From the NCBI GenBank assembly GCA_021234155.1, contig JAJEKV010000488.1, positions 62,001-126,000 of the forward strand: a stretch of DNA of 64,000 bases, written 5' to 3'. This stretch comes from Isoetes taiwanensis. Its lineage: Eukaryota > Streptophyta > Lycopodiopsida > Isoetales > Isoetaceae. Made by a program: the position numbers and the translations under genes. Below the pieces are notes generated by a model, which saw only the letters and a list, made by a program, of their open reading frames with translations, did not search any database and was not told the origin of the DNA. Shown here one piece after another: positions 35,521 through 48,050 of this stretch. The first letter of the stretch is position 1, and the number at the start of each line of letters is the position of its first letter.

Positions 35521-36220
35521 AAGTCTTAAAAGTTACATATTTGTAACTCAAAACAATGGAACATTTACCATATTATTGTGCAGAATATCTATGATAATAT
35601 TGAGAAAGCAACCGCTTTTACAATACCATCTCTTCCTCTATGAAGATTTTAAGCAAATCACTGCTCGAATAAGATGCATAACAGAACACAACAACAATTC
35701 TTCTTGACTCAGGGGTCAGCCCTTTCTTTGTATTGTGTACTACCAACTACCTTTGCCTTTAACAATGTATTATATGCGGCTCCTTTCATATTTGTAACTC
35801 GAAACAATGAAAGACTCCCCATGTCATTGTGCAGAATATCTATGATAATATTGAGAAAGCAACCGTTTTTATAATACCTTCTTCACCTCTATAAACTTTT
35901 AAGAGAATCACTGCTTAAATAAGATGCACAGCAGATTACAGCAGCAATGTTTCTTGACTCGGGACTCAACCCTTTCTTTGTATTCTCTACTGCCAACTGC
36001 CTTTTCCTTTAACAATGTATTGCAAGCGGCTCCTTTCATATTTGGAACTCAAAACAATGGAAGACTCACTATATCATTGTGCAAAATATCTCTGATAATA
36101 TTGAGAAAGCAACCATTTTTACAATACCTTTTCCATCTCTATGAACTTTTTAAGCAGATCACTGCTTGAATAAGATGCACAACAGATCACAACAGCAATT
36201 TTTCTTGACTCTGGGCATTA
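35521..36220 (+). repeat. About 250-bp tandem repeat, 2.6 copies
   Basis: Matching landmarks (aagatgcaca/taacag) fall at 35,674, 35,924 and 36,175, giving periods of 250 and 251 bp. Within each unit tcttgactc, ccctttctttgtatt, gcggctcctttcatatttg and atctatgataatattgagaaagcaacc recur. The first copy is partial at its left and the last breaks off after about 45 bases. Each full unit holds an open frame of 60-80 codons, but no protein family is evident. Confidence 0.9.
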
Positions 36221-36267
36221 CAAGTCTGGCATTTCTCTTTCCAAAGCATGTGATCTATTTTTGCCAC

Positions 36268-36660
36268 ATTAGAGCTTTCCGCAGATGGATGCAGAGATAT
36301 GGGCATTGTAAAATTTTTAGCTATGAAACGATGCTGCTAATCAATGGGTTGTTATTGAAACAAATGATACTTACCTCTCAGATTGCTAGAACTCAAAAGA
36401 AAACTCTTTCGAACATAGGCATATGCAACCAGCTTCAGCCAAGGAAGAGGTCTCAAGAAGTTGCCCCCATTAGAGCTTTCTGCAGATGGATGCAGAGATA
36501 TAGCCACTATAAAATTTTCAGCTATGAATCGATGTTGCTAATCAATGGAACGTTATTCAAACAAATGATACCTACCTCTGATTGCTAGAACTCAAAAGAA
36601 AACCCTTTAGAACATAGGCATATGCAACCGGCTTCAGCCAAGGAAGGAGGACTGAAAACC
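36268..36660 (+). repeat. 201-bp direct tandem duplication
   Basis: The block starting attagagctttc(c/t)gcagatggatgcagagata at 36,268 recurs at 36,469, running through aacataggcatatgcaacc and ggcttcagccaaggaag. The two copies differ at scattered bases and by a few short deletions. It directly follows the 250-bp array. Confidence 0.9.
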
Positions 36661-36703
36661 TCTGCAATGGCAACCCAGCCTCAACCGACGACAACACACA
36701 ACT

Positions 36704-36823
36704 AGAAGACCACAAGCAGATGAATCGACAAAGCAGAAGAGATAAATCGGCAACAATTTTTACAGAAGACCACAAGCAGATAAATTGGCAAAGCAGAAGA
36801 GACACATCGGCAACAATTTTTAG
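36704..36823 (+). repeat. 60-bp tandem duplication
   Basis: The unit agaagaccacaagcagat at 36,704 returns exactly 60 bases later at 36,764, and the remainder (aaagcagaagaga...atcggcaacaattttta) matches with few differences. It is the third distinct tandem repeat in a row. Confidence 0.9.
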
Positions 36824-36829
36824 AGACCC

Positions 36830-38520
36830 TAAACTCCTGGTTGCATGCCCTTTTTTAGCCTTTTGAAAAGATATTTAATACATAGAGAAATTTAATCACG
36901 ACCGTAGGATTTTGCCTCTCATAAAAAACCAGTGGCCAAGAAATGGTTCACTCTGTAAATATTGTTTAGTATACATAGATGTAAAGCCTTAGTAAAAAGC
37001 GTACAAAAACATTAAAAAATCCCCTTGTAATTGTGCTATGTATTTACAATTACAACAGGGTAAAATCGCATGGGCAAACAGTGTGATCTAACTTGTGATC
37101 CTAAACTAAAGCATTGGTGTTGCTACTGTTAGGATGTTAATTCAAGCCCTATTAGTATAGAATCACCACTTTCAGCCCAAGGCTGTATATAGGCTTGCAT
37201 GAACATTTGATGAAATCTAGTATTAAAAAATGACTCTACTTGACAACTAAATAAATAGACTGAACCAGCCGCAGATGCAAAAAGAGAAAGTAACTTTTGT
37301 AGATGTCGATTGCGAAAGGCCAAAAGACCCTGTTAAAAACACATCAAGCTAGAACAAAAACACGAAATATTTCATAAAATAGCTCTTACATTCTTAGTTC
37401 CAGCATAAAAGGACAAAAACATATCATAGAAACTTCTAGTCATCCAAGCAACTAAAACAAATAAGAAAAGACCAAATATACTGCAGCGCATCTATGTGGT
37501 TGTATCTGTTAGAAACAAACCATATTCTAGAAGCATATATAGCATGTTGTAATTCTGCAAGCCTTTCTTCGAGACGTTAATACCATAACTGTTAGGAATT
37601 GAGCAATAGTGTGGAAATACCTGAAGTCATGAATCTTCAACACCTTGAATTCTGGCAACAAAAGCACAACAAAGAGAGATTGGCAAATGCTAGATAATTA
37701 ACATCTCATCCAACAGAGTAAGAATAAAATCTTAAAACAAAAGTCAAGAAACTGTTTACCCAAAAATTTGGCATGTAATGGCAGAAAGATTTCTGTAGTG
37801 GCACTCATAAACAATGTTGCGGCATTCTTGCAGTGTCATTCTTGCGAGATGGCTTTTAACAAAAAGAATCCAAAAAATGTGTCATGTAATATTTGAGAGA
37901 ACTGTGTTGAGTGACATTCATTATTACCTGCAACTGAATAATCGTTGTACAACCATGTAAAAAGGTCATGGCTCTATACGTGTAAAGAATTCAGGCTATG
38001 ACCTTTTTATCCTGGTCAAAATTTGTCGCAGGACTTTACAAAAAACTAGAATATAGATGGGTAGAAAGGAGCATACCTAAAATGCTATGGCAGCTCTGCC
38101 CCCCAATTCTACTTTCAAAGATCTTCCTCAAGCTCTTCAAATGCATAAAAAAAAGCTTTGCTTCTAAACAAATAAGGAAATAAACAAACGGGAAGCATCG
38201 TAGATTCGCGACCTAATGTTGAATGAAGCTAGCGGCCTCTGAAATCTGATTTACCCCCGGGGGATTCACCTCTATTATAGGTATATATGCCATGTGTGTT
38301 CCTTAGATTGCCAAAAAACCCATTGTATACGACAGTTCCATATGAAAAACCCTTTGTATACGATTACATTATTTGTAAAAGAATGCAGCCCATATCGTAT
38401 AATTACTTGCCCAAAATACTTTTAGTTGACAACCCCTTCCATACATATACGATATCTCTATTATTTTATACATATACAAGTTTTTGTAATATGACGGACT
38501 GCATGAAGCCGACCCTCCAA
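36830..38520. other. No gene recognised
   Basis: AT-rich with only short open frames. Around 38,320-38,460 the words ccctttgtatacgat and catatcgtataat recur loosely. No motif of a known family was seen on either strand. Confidence 0.4.
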
Positions 38521-38524
38521 AACA

Positions 38525-38655
38525 TACCCAGCATGAAAGATTCCCCTAGATTCTAAACATTCTACAAAAATTCCCCTAAATTTATGAAGATTATCCCAAG
38601 GTTCCTTTAGATTCTGCAATATTCTATGTAGATTCTCCTAGATTTCCGTAGATTC
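38525..38655 (+). repeat. Degenerate GATTC-rich array, left part
   Basis: The word (a)gattc(t/c) recurs at intervals of about 10-25 bases. The array stops at the solo-LTR-like insertion and resumes on its other side at 40,238, showing that the element landed inside it. Confidence 0.7.
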
Positions 38656-40237
38656 TGTGACGTCCCCTACTCGTATACGGTGCACTCACCGTATACAAAC
38701 AAGAGTTCATCCCCCATACCAGCTCCATGCCGATACAGGGCCCTCCACATAACACTGCAACCGTGACGGGTTCCAGTGGGAAGAGTGAAGGGGTCATTTT
38801 ACCCCGTCTCCCTCAGGGTCTACCTAGCTGCGGAAGCGTGAACATACATGTCAGTATATAACATAAGCACATATCCACCTCGACGGGTGGTCCATCACAT
38901 CTGCATAAACAAGGTGAGCACAATACATATGGGGAGTTCTACCCAAGGCTCGAGACTCAAGGGGATGCCCGGCGGCTTGGGTCTCCGTGAGATCATGGCG
39001 CATGAAATTCATGGCAATGGATTTGGCCGGCATATGAACATGGCCTAGGGTTGTCCACTCCATCCGCCCCTCCCGGTGCACACTTTGCGCAGTAGGCTGA
39101 AAAGTGTTGGGACTCGATCAGAGTCACGGATGCATAGCCAAAAGGGCTATTCACGGGTTTCATCTCCCGATTCCGAGATGGGGCGGTAGGGATCACTCCC
39201 TCCGAGATCTACATGCTGACTCAAGGTGACTAGAGGGCCACTGCCCGTATTCGACTTGAACCCATTGGAAGGTGAATCCCACCCCATGTTGCAGTGACCG
39301 AGCCCATGCCTTGCCCGACTCAACTGGTATGGCAAGCCATTAGACCCATCACAAAGGATCCCGGTGAGCACTAACACACCATAGGGATGTTCAAGAGTCG
39401 ACAACACTTTTAACCTCCTTCTAAGGGCCCGCCCCTTCACCCACAAACTGTGTGTGGTTCTTGTGCACAGCTCTAATCTATAGTGTGCCAGAGAGGCTAC
39501 TCTAGGAGCATCTACTACCAAGCTTTAGGTCTCTACCCCCTTCCCAATACAAGGAGTTCATAGAGATACATCATCCATATACATCACGTAAGAACTAAAG
39601 AACTATATCTAATCTACATCATAGAGTTAGGTTCTTTAGTTAGGGGCTGGTACCTAGAGATCTAGAAGGCTGCTATGGGCAATTTTAATAGGCTAAACCT
39701 CACCGATTCTATGACCTGAAATAGGGTTTAGACTATCCAATTGGCCAAATACCTGATCCTTGACCTGGCTCCCCCGACCGAGCTCGACCATCCCGCTGAA
39801 ACGCCGAATCAAGGGAAACTAATGGTGCAATTCTCTCAGAGAGCGGGAGAGGGTTTTTTGTTGAGGCGGCCAAAAACAGAAGTTCTAAAACCCTAGAAAT
39901 GAAAATTGGGCAAGTTAGGTTTCCCTCCCTTAATGGACAAGGGGTTGGCTAGGGTTTCCAATTATCCCCTTTTGGCATGTGGGATAATTGGGAATGGGCC
40001 CACTTGCCTTTAATGGCTAGGCGGCAAAATGTGCCCACATGGAAATGTGTGCCTACATTAATGTGTACATTGGAAAATGTGCACATTAATTGCACCTATG
40101 GGTGTGGCCCACTTGGCATGAAGTGGCCATATGGGAAAATGTGCACCTAAGTGAATGTGCACATTGTTTAATGTGCACGTTAATAAATGCACACTCCTTG
40201 CACGTTGCCCCCTAGGGCTACTAGCTGGAACGTCACA
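38656..40237. mobile_element. Solo-LTR-like element (1,582 bp) with 5-bp target duplication
   Basis: The element begins TGTGACGTCCCC and ends GGAACGTCACA, giving TG...CA ends with the inverted terminal word TGTGACG/CGTCACA. It is flanked on both sides by the direct repeat GATTC (38,651-38,655 and 40,238-40,242). These are the marks of integrase-mediated LTR-retrotransposon insertion followed by loss of the interior. A related sequence in the same orientation starts at 55,600. No convincing coding frame lies inside. It could also be a non-coding element with LTR-like ends. Orientation is not assigned. Confidence 0.8.
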
Positions 40238-40445
40238 GATTCTATAAAGATTTCTCTAGATTCTCCAAGATTCTATCAAAATTCCCCTCGACCCTCAAAG
40301 ATTGTATAAAGATTTCCTATCCATCCCTTAAGATTCCTTTAAGTTCTTTAAGATCCTCTGAAATTTGCCTAACATTTTCTAAGACTTTGAGATTCCCTGA
40401 AGATTCCATGGGATTTTATTAAAATACCCTTCGATTCTCCCAATT
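40238..40445 (+). repeat. Degenerate GATTC-rich array, right part
   Basis: Continuation of the array interrupted by the LTR-like element: gattctataaagatttctctagattctc and similar words every 10-20 bases, fading near 40,445. The total original array was about 340 bp. Confidence 0.7.
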
Positions 40446-43390
40446 GTCAGATATTATTAATCTCTTATAACAAATAACATGTATATAGATGCCTAGTTGC
40501 ACCACTTTGTTTTGGGCAAACATGGCAAAAGAGTGGCAATGCTTTTTTCCATTGAGTTGGGGTTTAATATTTAAAAATTGTGTATGTTAGCATGGAAATT
40601 GTTTATGTTTTGGTTATTGAGTCTACAACTTTAAGTCAATCATTATGTAGAGACATTTGCATTTGTCACTTTTTCTTTTTCTTTTTGAGTAGTGATAATT
40701 TTTTCTTACAAAGATTGCATATTCTCAAGCGGTATCTTTTAGGGTGTATACTAAATTTCAATGGATAACTTAGCAATAGAAATCATATAGGGTTGGCATT
40801 ATGATGGCACGCACATGTATTTATATTTAGCTTACATATCCGGGCGGGATATCCAGGAGGGGTGATCTGGGAGGGCGGGATCCCAAGAGGTGTGATCGGG
40901 AGGATGGGATCTCAGGTTCTTCTTGGGATTCATAGCGCTAAAAATCTTGGCCCTTATAAGGATTTCTCCCTCGATCCGGCATCAATCGCATAGGGGATCG
41001 ACCAGAATGGCCGAATCGGGGAGGGCAGGGAGGACGGTAGATGCGGAGGAGGAAGCAGGGCGGCCACCTTGACCGCCTCAGCTCAATCCGACAAAAATAG
41101 CAAAATCTGCCAGCTTAACCGTGGATCTCGGGAGGAGGGGATCCCACGTGGGGATCCCGGAGGATGGGATCCCATTTGGGGATCCCGGAGGGCAAGATCA
41201 ACCCAAACTAGGGTAAGTCTATCCTGAACATACATATCTTTGCAAGTTGTTATATTAGCGTTGGTTGGGAAGCACGAAATTTCTCTTTTCTTGCAAAGAA
41301 AATGCGTTTTTGGATGAACAAAAAAAAAAAAACAAAAAGACCATTGACGCATAAGTTTTGTAGTTAGGGAAAAAAATATAATTATGTAAACGCTTAGATA
41401 GCTATTGTTCTATGGCAAATAAGAAAATTCCAATTGTGATGTAACCAAATGGATCCATACGCAACCATAGCACTTAATCCAACACTAGCTTTGAGCAAAG
41501 GACAGTTTATTATATCAGGTGTGATAGAATGTCACGAAGAGCATAGTCATTAAATACTTGATTTATGATCATGACTTTACAATATGCCTCCATCCTATAT
41601 AAACATATGATAGGTTCAACAACAGAAAGTTGCAAGATTGTCACAGATTTTTTTTTCCATTGTGCCATGCTGTTGCATCTGGTTGTGCCATGTTGTTGCA
41701 TCTGGAGAGTCGCTTATCTTATCTTATCTTCAAAATACTTAGGAAAATAACCTAATGTGCCTACATCTTGGATGTCATCAAAGCATCAAAGCAATCTAAG
41801 GAACGTAAGCCTTGATTGTGAGACCATATTTCATATTTAACATGCTCTAGAACAAGCATAGAGCCATATTCAGATTGTGATCATGAAAGTGGACACTCAC
41901 TACATTGTGATCAATTCTTGGTCTGAATGTCATAATCTTGTTGCATTGCCAATAAATCCTTTTCCTTTGGAAACTAGATTGGCATGGCTGCAAAGACCAC
42001 ATATGAATGTAGCAATCATCAAGTTTTATCCCATGCTCCTTGCCCCTATCCTAAGCGATTGTTTGATTCCATGGGAAGGTTAGCATCTAGTTACCATCTC
42101 ATATTTACCTTAGTTTATTCTTCCTTAAAGGAGATGCTACTATGCATGCCGAAAGTGATCTACTTGATGGTGACATGCATGACAATATGCCATATTCGCG
42201 ATCATGTTAAATGTTTCTCGTTTTACTTGCTGGTTAGCTTGCATTTCCGCCTCTTGTATCTTTCTTCATTCTTCCTAAAGATCACCTTATTCTCCAATCT
42301 CAATTCTAAAATCTAAAGAGCAAACCTTTTGTTTCGCATGCCTTTTCTATATGCGTAAAAGGTGAAGCAAGAATTGTGTAGTAGAACCGCTGATGATCAG
42401 GTGTTAGAAATACGATCCCTCTGTAAAAAAACAAAAACCGCAAGAGAAAAGTAAATACATGTGCAAAGCAAACTCAATTAAGTCCGCGGCATTGCAAAAA
42501 TCCATACTAGAGCCCGAGTCTTGTGGATATGGTAACATTTGGCGGCAATTTCGAAACATTAACAAAGATGTCAAATCAAATGAAGGCATGAAATATGTAA
42601 AAAAAAAAAATCAAAATAATTTCCCCGATAAAAAATAAACTAAATGTGACCTTACATGAACACTAAGTGCAAGAGAAAGAGCGAGACGTAGACCAGCCCA
42701 CACAAGAACGACCGCTTCTTTCCAATTCAATCTATAACCATAAAATTTTAAAACTGTACAGAACAATCACAACAATGGCTCGGGATAGCTGCAAAGAAGA
42801 CATACAAAAGAAAGAGATATCCCCTTCTCGGCCGCTGGCATTTCCTAATGATCCATAGAATGCTCAAATGCTTTGACATCATTAAAAGACCAACTCCTCG
42901 GTATCGCCATCGCTTCACCATAGTTCTGCTTCAAAAAAAGAGGGTCTAGATTAGTAGAAATGCCCTGCATACCTCCCGAGGAGATGGCCTCCCGCTTCTT
43001 GAATGTCCACCTCCATTTGTTGAGCAAAGGTATGGTATGGACTGCCTTTTGAAAGATGACACTGGAGAAGCCATAAGCTTCTTTTGATAAATCCAGTCTT
43101 CTCCGGTACTCTGCACCATATCACAAAAGCAAGCAATTGAAGGAGAACAAAACTCAAAGGATGGATTATGCTGGTTGGAATAGCCCCAACCGTGGCTTAC
43201 AGATGCTATTTATCATGGGCAAAAGGGCACATCCCTTAAGGAGGATCGTGCCTCTTCATCTTGGATCTTTTGGTCTTGTCCATGTCATCACATGACACGT
43301 CTATTTGGAGAACATTATTTCTTTGGGCTGAACCGCCCAGTTGTACCTGGCGTCTCTCCAACACTCCCACTCAGACACAGTTCTCCAATG
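40446..43390. other. No gene recognised; small repeats
   Basis: At 40,850-40,920 and 41,110-41,200 a GC-rich patch repeats gggatccc and cggagg(at/gc)ggg, with several GGATCC palindromes. At about 41,660-41,706 a 23-bp unit ttgtgccatgctgttgcatctgg occurs twice in tandem. The remainder is AT-rich with short frames. The right end may include the 3' end and LTR of the minus-strand copia relic, but I could not define an LTR. Confidence 0.4.
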
Positions 43391-43399
43391 TCTTCAGAA

Positions 43400-46340
43400 G
43401 TCATCTCAATCAGTCCTAGAGAACTTCTATGCTTCTCAAATTTGTCTCGAGCTAGTGCTTTAGTAAATATATCGCCTACCATCTCATATCATTTCTCACA
43501 AACTTGAGTTCTAGTATTTCTTCATTGACTGTTGTCTTATGAAATGATACCGAAGTCTGAATATGCTTTGTTAGGTGCATGAAACTTAGGATTCTTTGCC
43601 AAAGCAATAGATCCTTGATTGTCACTAAAGACCCCGTTGTTTCTTTTTGACTGAATCTTCATGCAATGATTCGAGAAGCCTTCTCAACCAAATTGCTTCT
43701 CTAGTTGCGTGTGTGGCTGCAATGTACTTACCACGTACTTGATAAAGCCACAACACTTTGCTTCTTCGCTTCCATGAAATTGCCCCCACTTGTGAGGCTG
43801 AAAACATATCCGGGTTGATCTTCTCAAGTCAACCTCACCTAATCTGCATATCAGATAGCCTAAAAGTATAGGCTTGTTTTCGGCCTTATAACACAGAACT
43901 AAATCTGTTGTTCCTTTTAAATATCGTAAAATTCGCTTCACGCATTGCCAATGTACCATCCCCGGATCATCCATGAATTGAGATACTATTCCTCACGGAA
44001 TAGGCTAGATCGAGGCGATGTACATACCATGGCATATATAAGGCATCCCAACGCTTGACGATAAGGAATCATCTTTATATTCTCTTGCTCTTCTTCCGAA
44101 CTTTGAATCGACTTCTAGATAGCTTCACATTAACCTCCATAGGCGTGCTCATCGGGCTTGCGGTTATTCATACCAAACCGTGCCAAAATGTCTTGGAGAT
44201 AGCGACGTTGAGACATACATAACATTCTTCTCCCCCTGTCTCGAGTCACTTGAATGCCAAGACAATAGTGAAGTTCCCCTAAATCAGTCATCTCAAATTC
44301 AGCACTTAACTTCTTCTTGAAGCTTGAGATCCGCCAAGTTATTCTTGAGCAAGATGCAATCGTCCACATATAGTCGCGACAATCAATAAAGCGAAGGTTT
44401 ATGGAACTTGTAAACATTTGTATCCGCTTCATTGCGCTCAAAGCCCAAGGATAAAAGAAAATTATCAATGCGTTGATACCACATCCTTGGCGATCGCTTC
44501 AATCCATAGAGAGCTTTATGCGTAAGCGGCATACTAAATGTTCGGCTCCCCTTCTCATACCCTTCAGAGGCTGTTTCATATAGATTTTCTTCATCTAACT
44601 CGCCATTGAGAAAGGCGGTCTTGACATCCATTTGATGAAGCTCCAAGTCAAGAGTCTTTGCTAGAGATAATAAAGCTCGAATGGACACAAGCTTAACCAC
44701 GGGTGAAAAAAGTTTGATAAAATCAACCCCGCAAGAACTTGTGTGAAACCTCTTGCGACTAATCGAGCTTTAAATCTTTCAACAGAACCGTCGGACAATA
44801 TTTAACTTTGAACACCCATTTACAACTTACGGCGTGTCTTCCGGAGGAAGCTCTTGAAGAGTCCAAAGCACGATTGCGTTGAAGGGATGCAAACTTCTGC
44901 GTCTGCGGCACGCGCATGCCCGGCATAAGAACTCTTCATTGCGGCTGCATGATTTCTTCGGTTCGATGATCAAAGGGATCAACTCTCGCCATCAACATGC
45001 GGGTCGCGTTTTGAAGATGCTTGACTAGCGGCTTCTTTGGCGCTTCTTGATTGGTCGACCGTACGACCGGACACTGGTAACATAAGGATCAATATGCAAA
45101 CCCCCCCCATACCTTGTAGCTTGTCGTGGTGAGGTATTGATCCGTCGTGCTCCCACTTGCTGAAAACCTTGTGGAGGTTCGGTAAAAGGATCGGTTGGCT
45201 TGCAACAATGGATGTTGAGGACCAAAGTGGGGTTAAAACTGCGGCGTCGCGCATGCACTCCCCCTGTCTTCTTTGCAACATCGCTTCCAAGATATCTTCA
45301 TCGTCTTCATCATCCCCCATGATGGTCACATCAATACCCCCAGGAGGAGGTACTACTCGGGCTGCCATTAAATCTTTGTAGACAAGATGCTCTCGGAAAA
45401 CAACATCTCTGCTATAAAAAATCCTTCGCTGATGAAGATCATAGAGGCGGCTGCCCTTAACACCATCACCATATCCCATGAAAATTGCCACTTGAGATTT
45501 AAAATCCAACTTTCTTCGCTTTTCAGTAGAACATGTGCATATGCCAAGCACCCAAAATTCGAAAATTCGCTATACTTGGCTTTTGACACGTCCAAAACTC
45601 ATATGGAGTTCTTCCATGAACAAGAAGTACTTTCGATTCGATATACCATCTTAACGTCATCAATGCTTCACCCCAAAAATACTTAGGCAGTCCTGAATGT
45701 GCCAACATACACCCTCTTTGCCTCGACTAGGGTCCGATTCATCTCTCAAAGAACACCATTTTGTTGAGGAGTATAAGATTTGTGCATTGTTGTTGGATTC
45801 TCGCTGAGCACAATATGAGTGGAAAGCACGACACATACTCTCCACCGCCATCACTGCGAAGAACTTTCAAAGGACGATTGGTCATCACTTGTACGAGGGC
45901 ATGATAGTGTTTAAAGGTGATAAGTGTTTCCGATTTGCGAGCTAATAGATACACTTTCACCATACGTGAGTAATCATCAATGAATGTGATAAAATACTTC
46001 TTGTGACCAAGTGATTCAGGTTGTAGAGCTCATAAAATATCCACCGTACCAAATCTAGAATGCCCTCACCCGTCTTTGCTTTGTTGAGGAAAGGACTTCC
46101 TATAATGCTTGCCTAGCACACAAGCATCACAAAAATCCACTCGTGCATGAACATTGATGGCCAATCCATCAACTAAGTGCTTGCGATACATCTCCTTGAT
46201 TGCAGCAAAATGAAGATGTCCAAGTCTGCGATGCCACAAGTCTAGGGCATTGTTCTGCTGCATCCTTACTGTGAGCATCATCTCCGGACTAGAATTCTGG
46301 TGTTTGGGGACAATCTTTGCATCCAATTTGTACAAAGATT
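43400..46340 (-). mobile_element. Ty1/copia retrotransposon pol relic
   Basis: Minus-strand pieces lie in standard copia order. First is the gag-pre-integrase zinc region with LWHRRLGHLHFAAIKEMY and CDACVLGKHYR (46,066-46,335). Integrase fragments follow (45,370-45,963, including GLPKYFWGEALMT and GCLAYAHV). Next comes reverse transcriptase (44,130-44,700) with LHQMDVKTAFLNGELDE, LYGLKRSPRMWYQ and FEMTDLGELHYCLGIQV. Last is RNase H (43,625-43,974) with VKRILRYLKGTTDLVL and IAATHATREAIWLRRLLE. Stops and frameshifts separate the pieces, so it is dead. The YVDD box lies between two frames near 44,390. LTRs were not identified. Confidence 0.9.
44130..44700 (-). pseudogene. Copia reverse transcriptase fragment
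   Basis: Two overlapping minus frames carry the copia RT. The upstream one holds HQMDVKTAFLNGELDE, with the first catalytic Asp, and ALYGLKRSPRMWYQ. The downstream one holds AEFEMTDLGELHYCLGIQV and MSQRRYLQDIL. A frameshift near 44,390-44,470 breaks the protein around the YVDD site. Confidence 0.9.
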
Positions 46341-46920
46341 CATATCACTTGCCTGTTGCCACTATCTGCATGTCCGCTGCAAGAACTTGACAACCATAGT
46401 GATTAAACGGCCAATTTGTAACCCATGACGCCATTACCCCAACCCGATAACAAGGTCTTCGTGATCCTCGGTACAAAGAACACCCTCCGAATCACACTTG
46501 TATCACTCCGGGGTTCACGGATCTGTATGCTGCCCACACCCATAATATAAGCGGGTGTATCATCTCCCCAAGAGAACTCTCTTGTCCCCGGATATAGAAT
46601 TTTGCAAATCCTCGGAAATGTTAAAGAATTCGGGTGTCATATGTTGAGTTGTTCTCGAATCAACCCAAAGAATCCCTTGCTCATCCTTTTTTGTACTTCT
46701 TTTTCCGGTTCAGATTTTGCCATAAAGCCTTTTCATCTTCTAAGTCTACGCCAACTCAAGAAGGATCTATTAAACCGGTACCCATAGTTTATGGAGCAAT
46801 GGGACGGCAAGGTCATCTCCGAAGAAATCGCCGGGCATGTCGATTTGTGTAGATTAATTCTATGTGTACTTAAGATTAATCTGCAAGATGCAACCTATGC
46901 TAGGTATGGGTTGCATGCAT
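46341..46920. other. Junction between copia and chromovirus relics
   Basis: Lies between the 5' side of the copia pol and the 3' end of the chromovirus. On the minus strand DDLAVPLLHKLWVPV followed by a stop near 46,780 may be the very end of the chromovirus polyprotein. The rest shows no motif; a chromovirus 3' LTR would be expected here but was not recognised. Confidence 0.35.
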
Positions 46921-47032
46921 TGTTACCGATGATACGTCGCGTCTTCCACGGCAAGTGTTTCCACTTAACCAAATATTGGAGAAACTCGATCTCCTTGTTT
47001 TCTTGAAAGCTTTATCAAGAATCAGTGCGGAA

Positions 47033-48050
47033 CTATTTCCACTGCTCCTCCGTCATATCCAACAACGTTGGAGTGTCCAAGACTTCGTCTGGATTTGGAG
47101 TATGCTTCTTCAATAAACTCACGTGGAAGACTTTATGAATCTTTAGGTGTGCTGGCAAATCTAACTTGTAGGATTGATTACCTACTCTCTGGACTATCTT
47201 GAAAGGTCCAGCCCACCTTGGAGCAAGCTTCTTACAATTTTCGATGCGGAGCTTCGCCTGCTTCACTTTAATCTTGAGCCAGACATTGTCGCCAACTTGG
47301 AACTCTCTGACTGTCCGATGCTTGTCGGTGATGCTCTTTTGTCGACTCCTTGCTGCCAAAAGATATCCTCGAACTTCTTCCACCACGGCGCCGATGTCGG
47401 CCAACATTTCTTCGCGAAACTTCTACTTTTGACACGGGATTGTGCCAAGTGTCCGGAGTTAGGCATTGGTAGCGTAATTGATCATAAACGGCGACATTTG
47501 GGATGATTCCTTGGCGGTGCTATTATAGTACAAACTCCACCAAGTGAATAAATTCTTCCCACATACCTTGCTTGTTCGGACATAGTTTAAGTAGCATATT
47601 TTCCAAAATCCTGTTGGTCCGCTCCGTTTGGCCATCCGTGGGGATGATAGGCAGGCTCATTGATAGCTTCGCCTGAATTGTCGCATAAAGAGGTCTTGCC
47701 AAAAGGCACTCATGAACCGGATCCTCAGGAGATGATCTCCCTTGGCATGCCATGAAGCCCGAAGATTTCTTTGGTGAAGAGCTTCACCGTATCCATAGCG
47801 GTGTCTATGGTCACCAGAAGGCACAAAATGTGCCATCTTCGACAACTTGTCGACCACTACCATCAAGGCATCCTTCCCTCTTCTTCGTCCTTGGAAGCCC
47901 CGTTATGAAGTTCATGCCGATGACCTCCCACTTAGCGTTTGCACCGCTAATGGCTCCAATGCCCTGGAATTCGGTTGCTGCGCTTCGCCTGCTGGGCATA
48001 GCCGACATTCCTTGATGTAGCGAAGCTACCGCTTCTTCATTCCTGGCCAA
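47033..48050 (-). pseudogene. Chromovirus integrase (core and C-terminal domain) with following chromodomain trace
   Basis: Pieces include WEVIGMNFITGLPRTKK (integrase core start, Asp replaced by Asn in the usual MDFI), MMVVVDKLSKMAHFVP, QTERTNRILENMLL, and the C-terminal GDNVWLKIKVKQAK...LAPRWAGPFKIVQRVGNQSYKL. The last piece is intact over 124 codons. YLVKWKHLPW follows at 46,921-46,993 in another frame, matching the chromodomain core. Confidence 0.85.

Noticed and set aside
35521-36220. CRISPR array
   Set aside because: Units of about 250 bp without short repeats and unique spacers; ordinary tandem duplication in a eukaryotic context.
38848-39521. Short open frames within the LTR-like element
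   Set aside because: No family motif, and the same positions in the 55.6-kb relative are not kept open.
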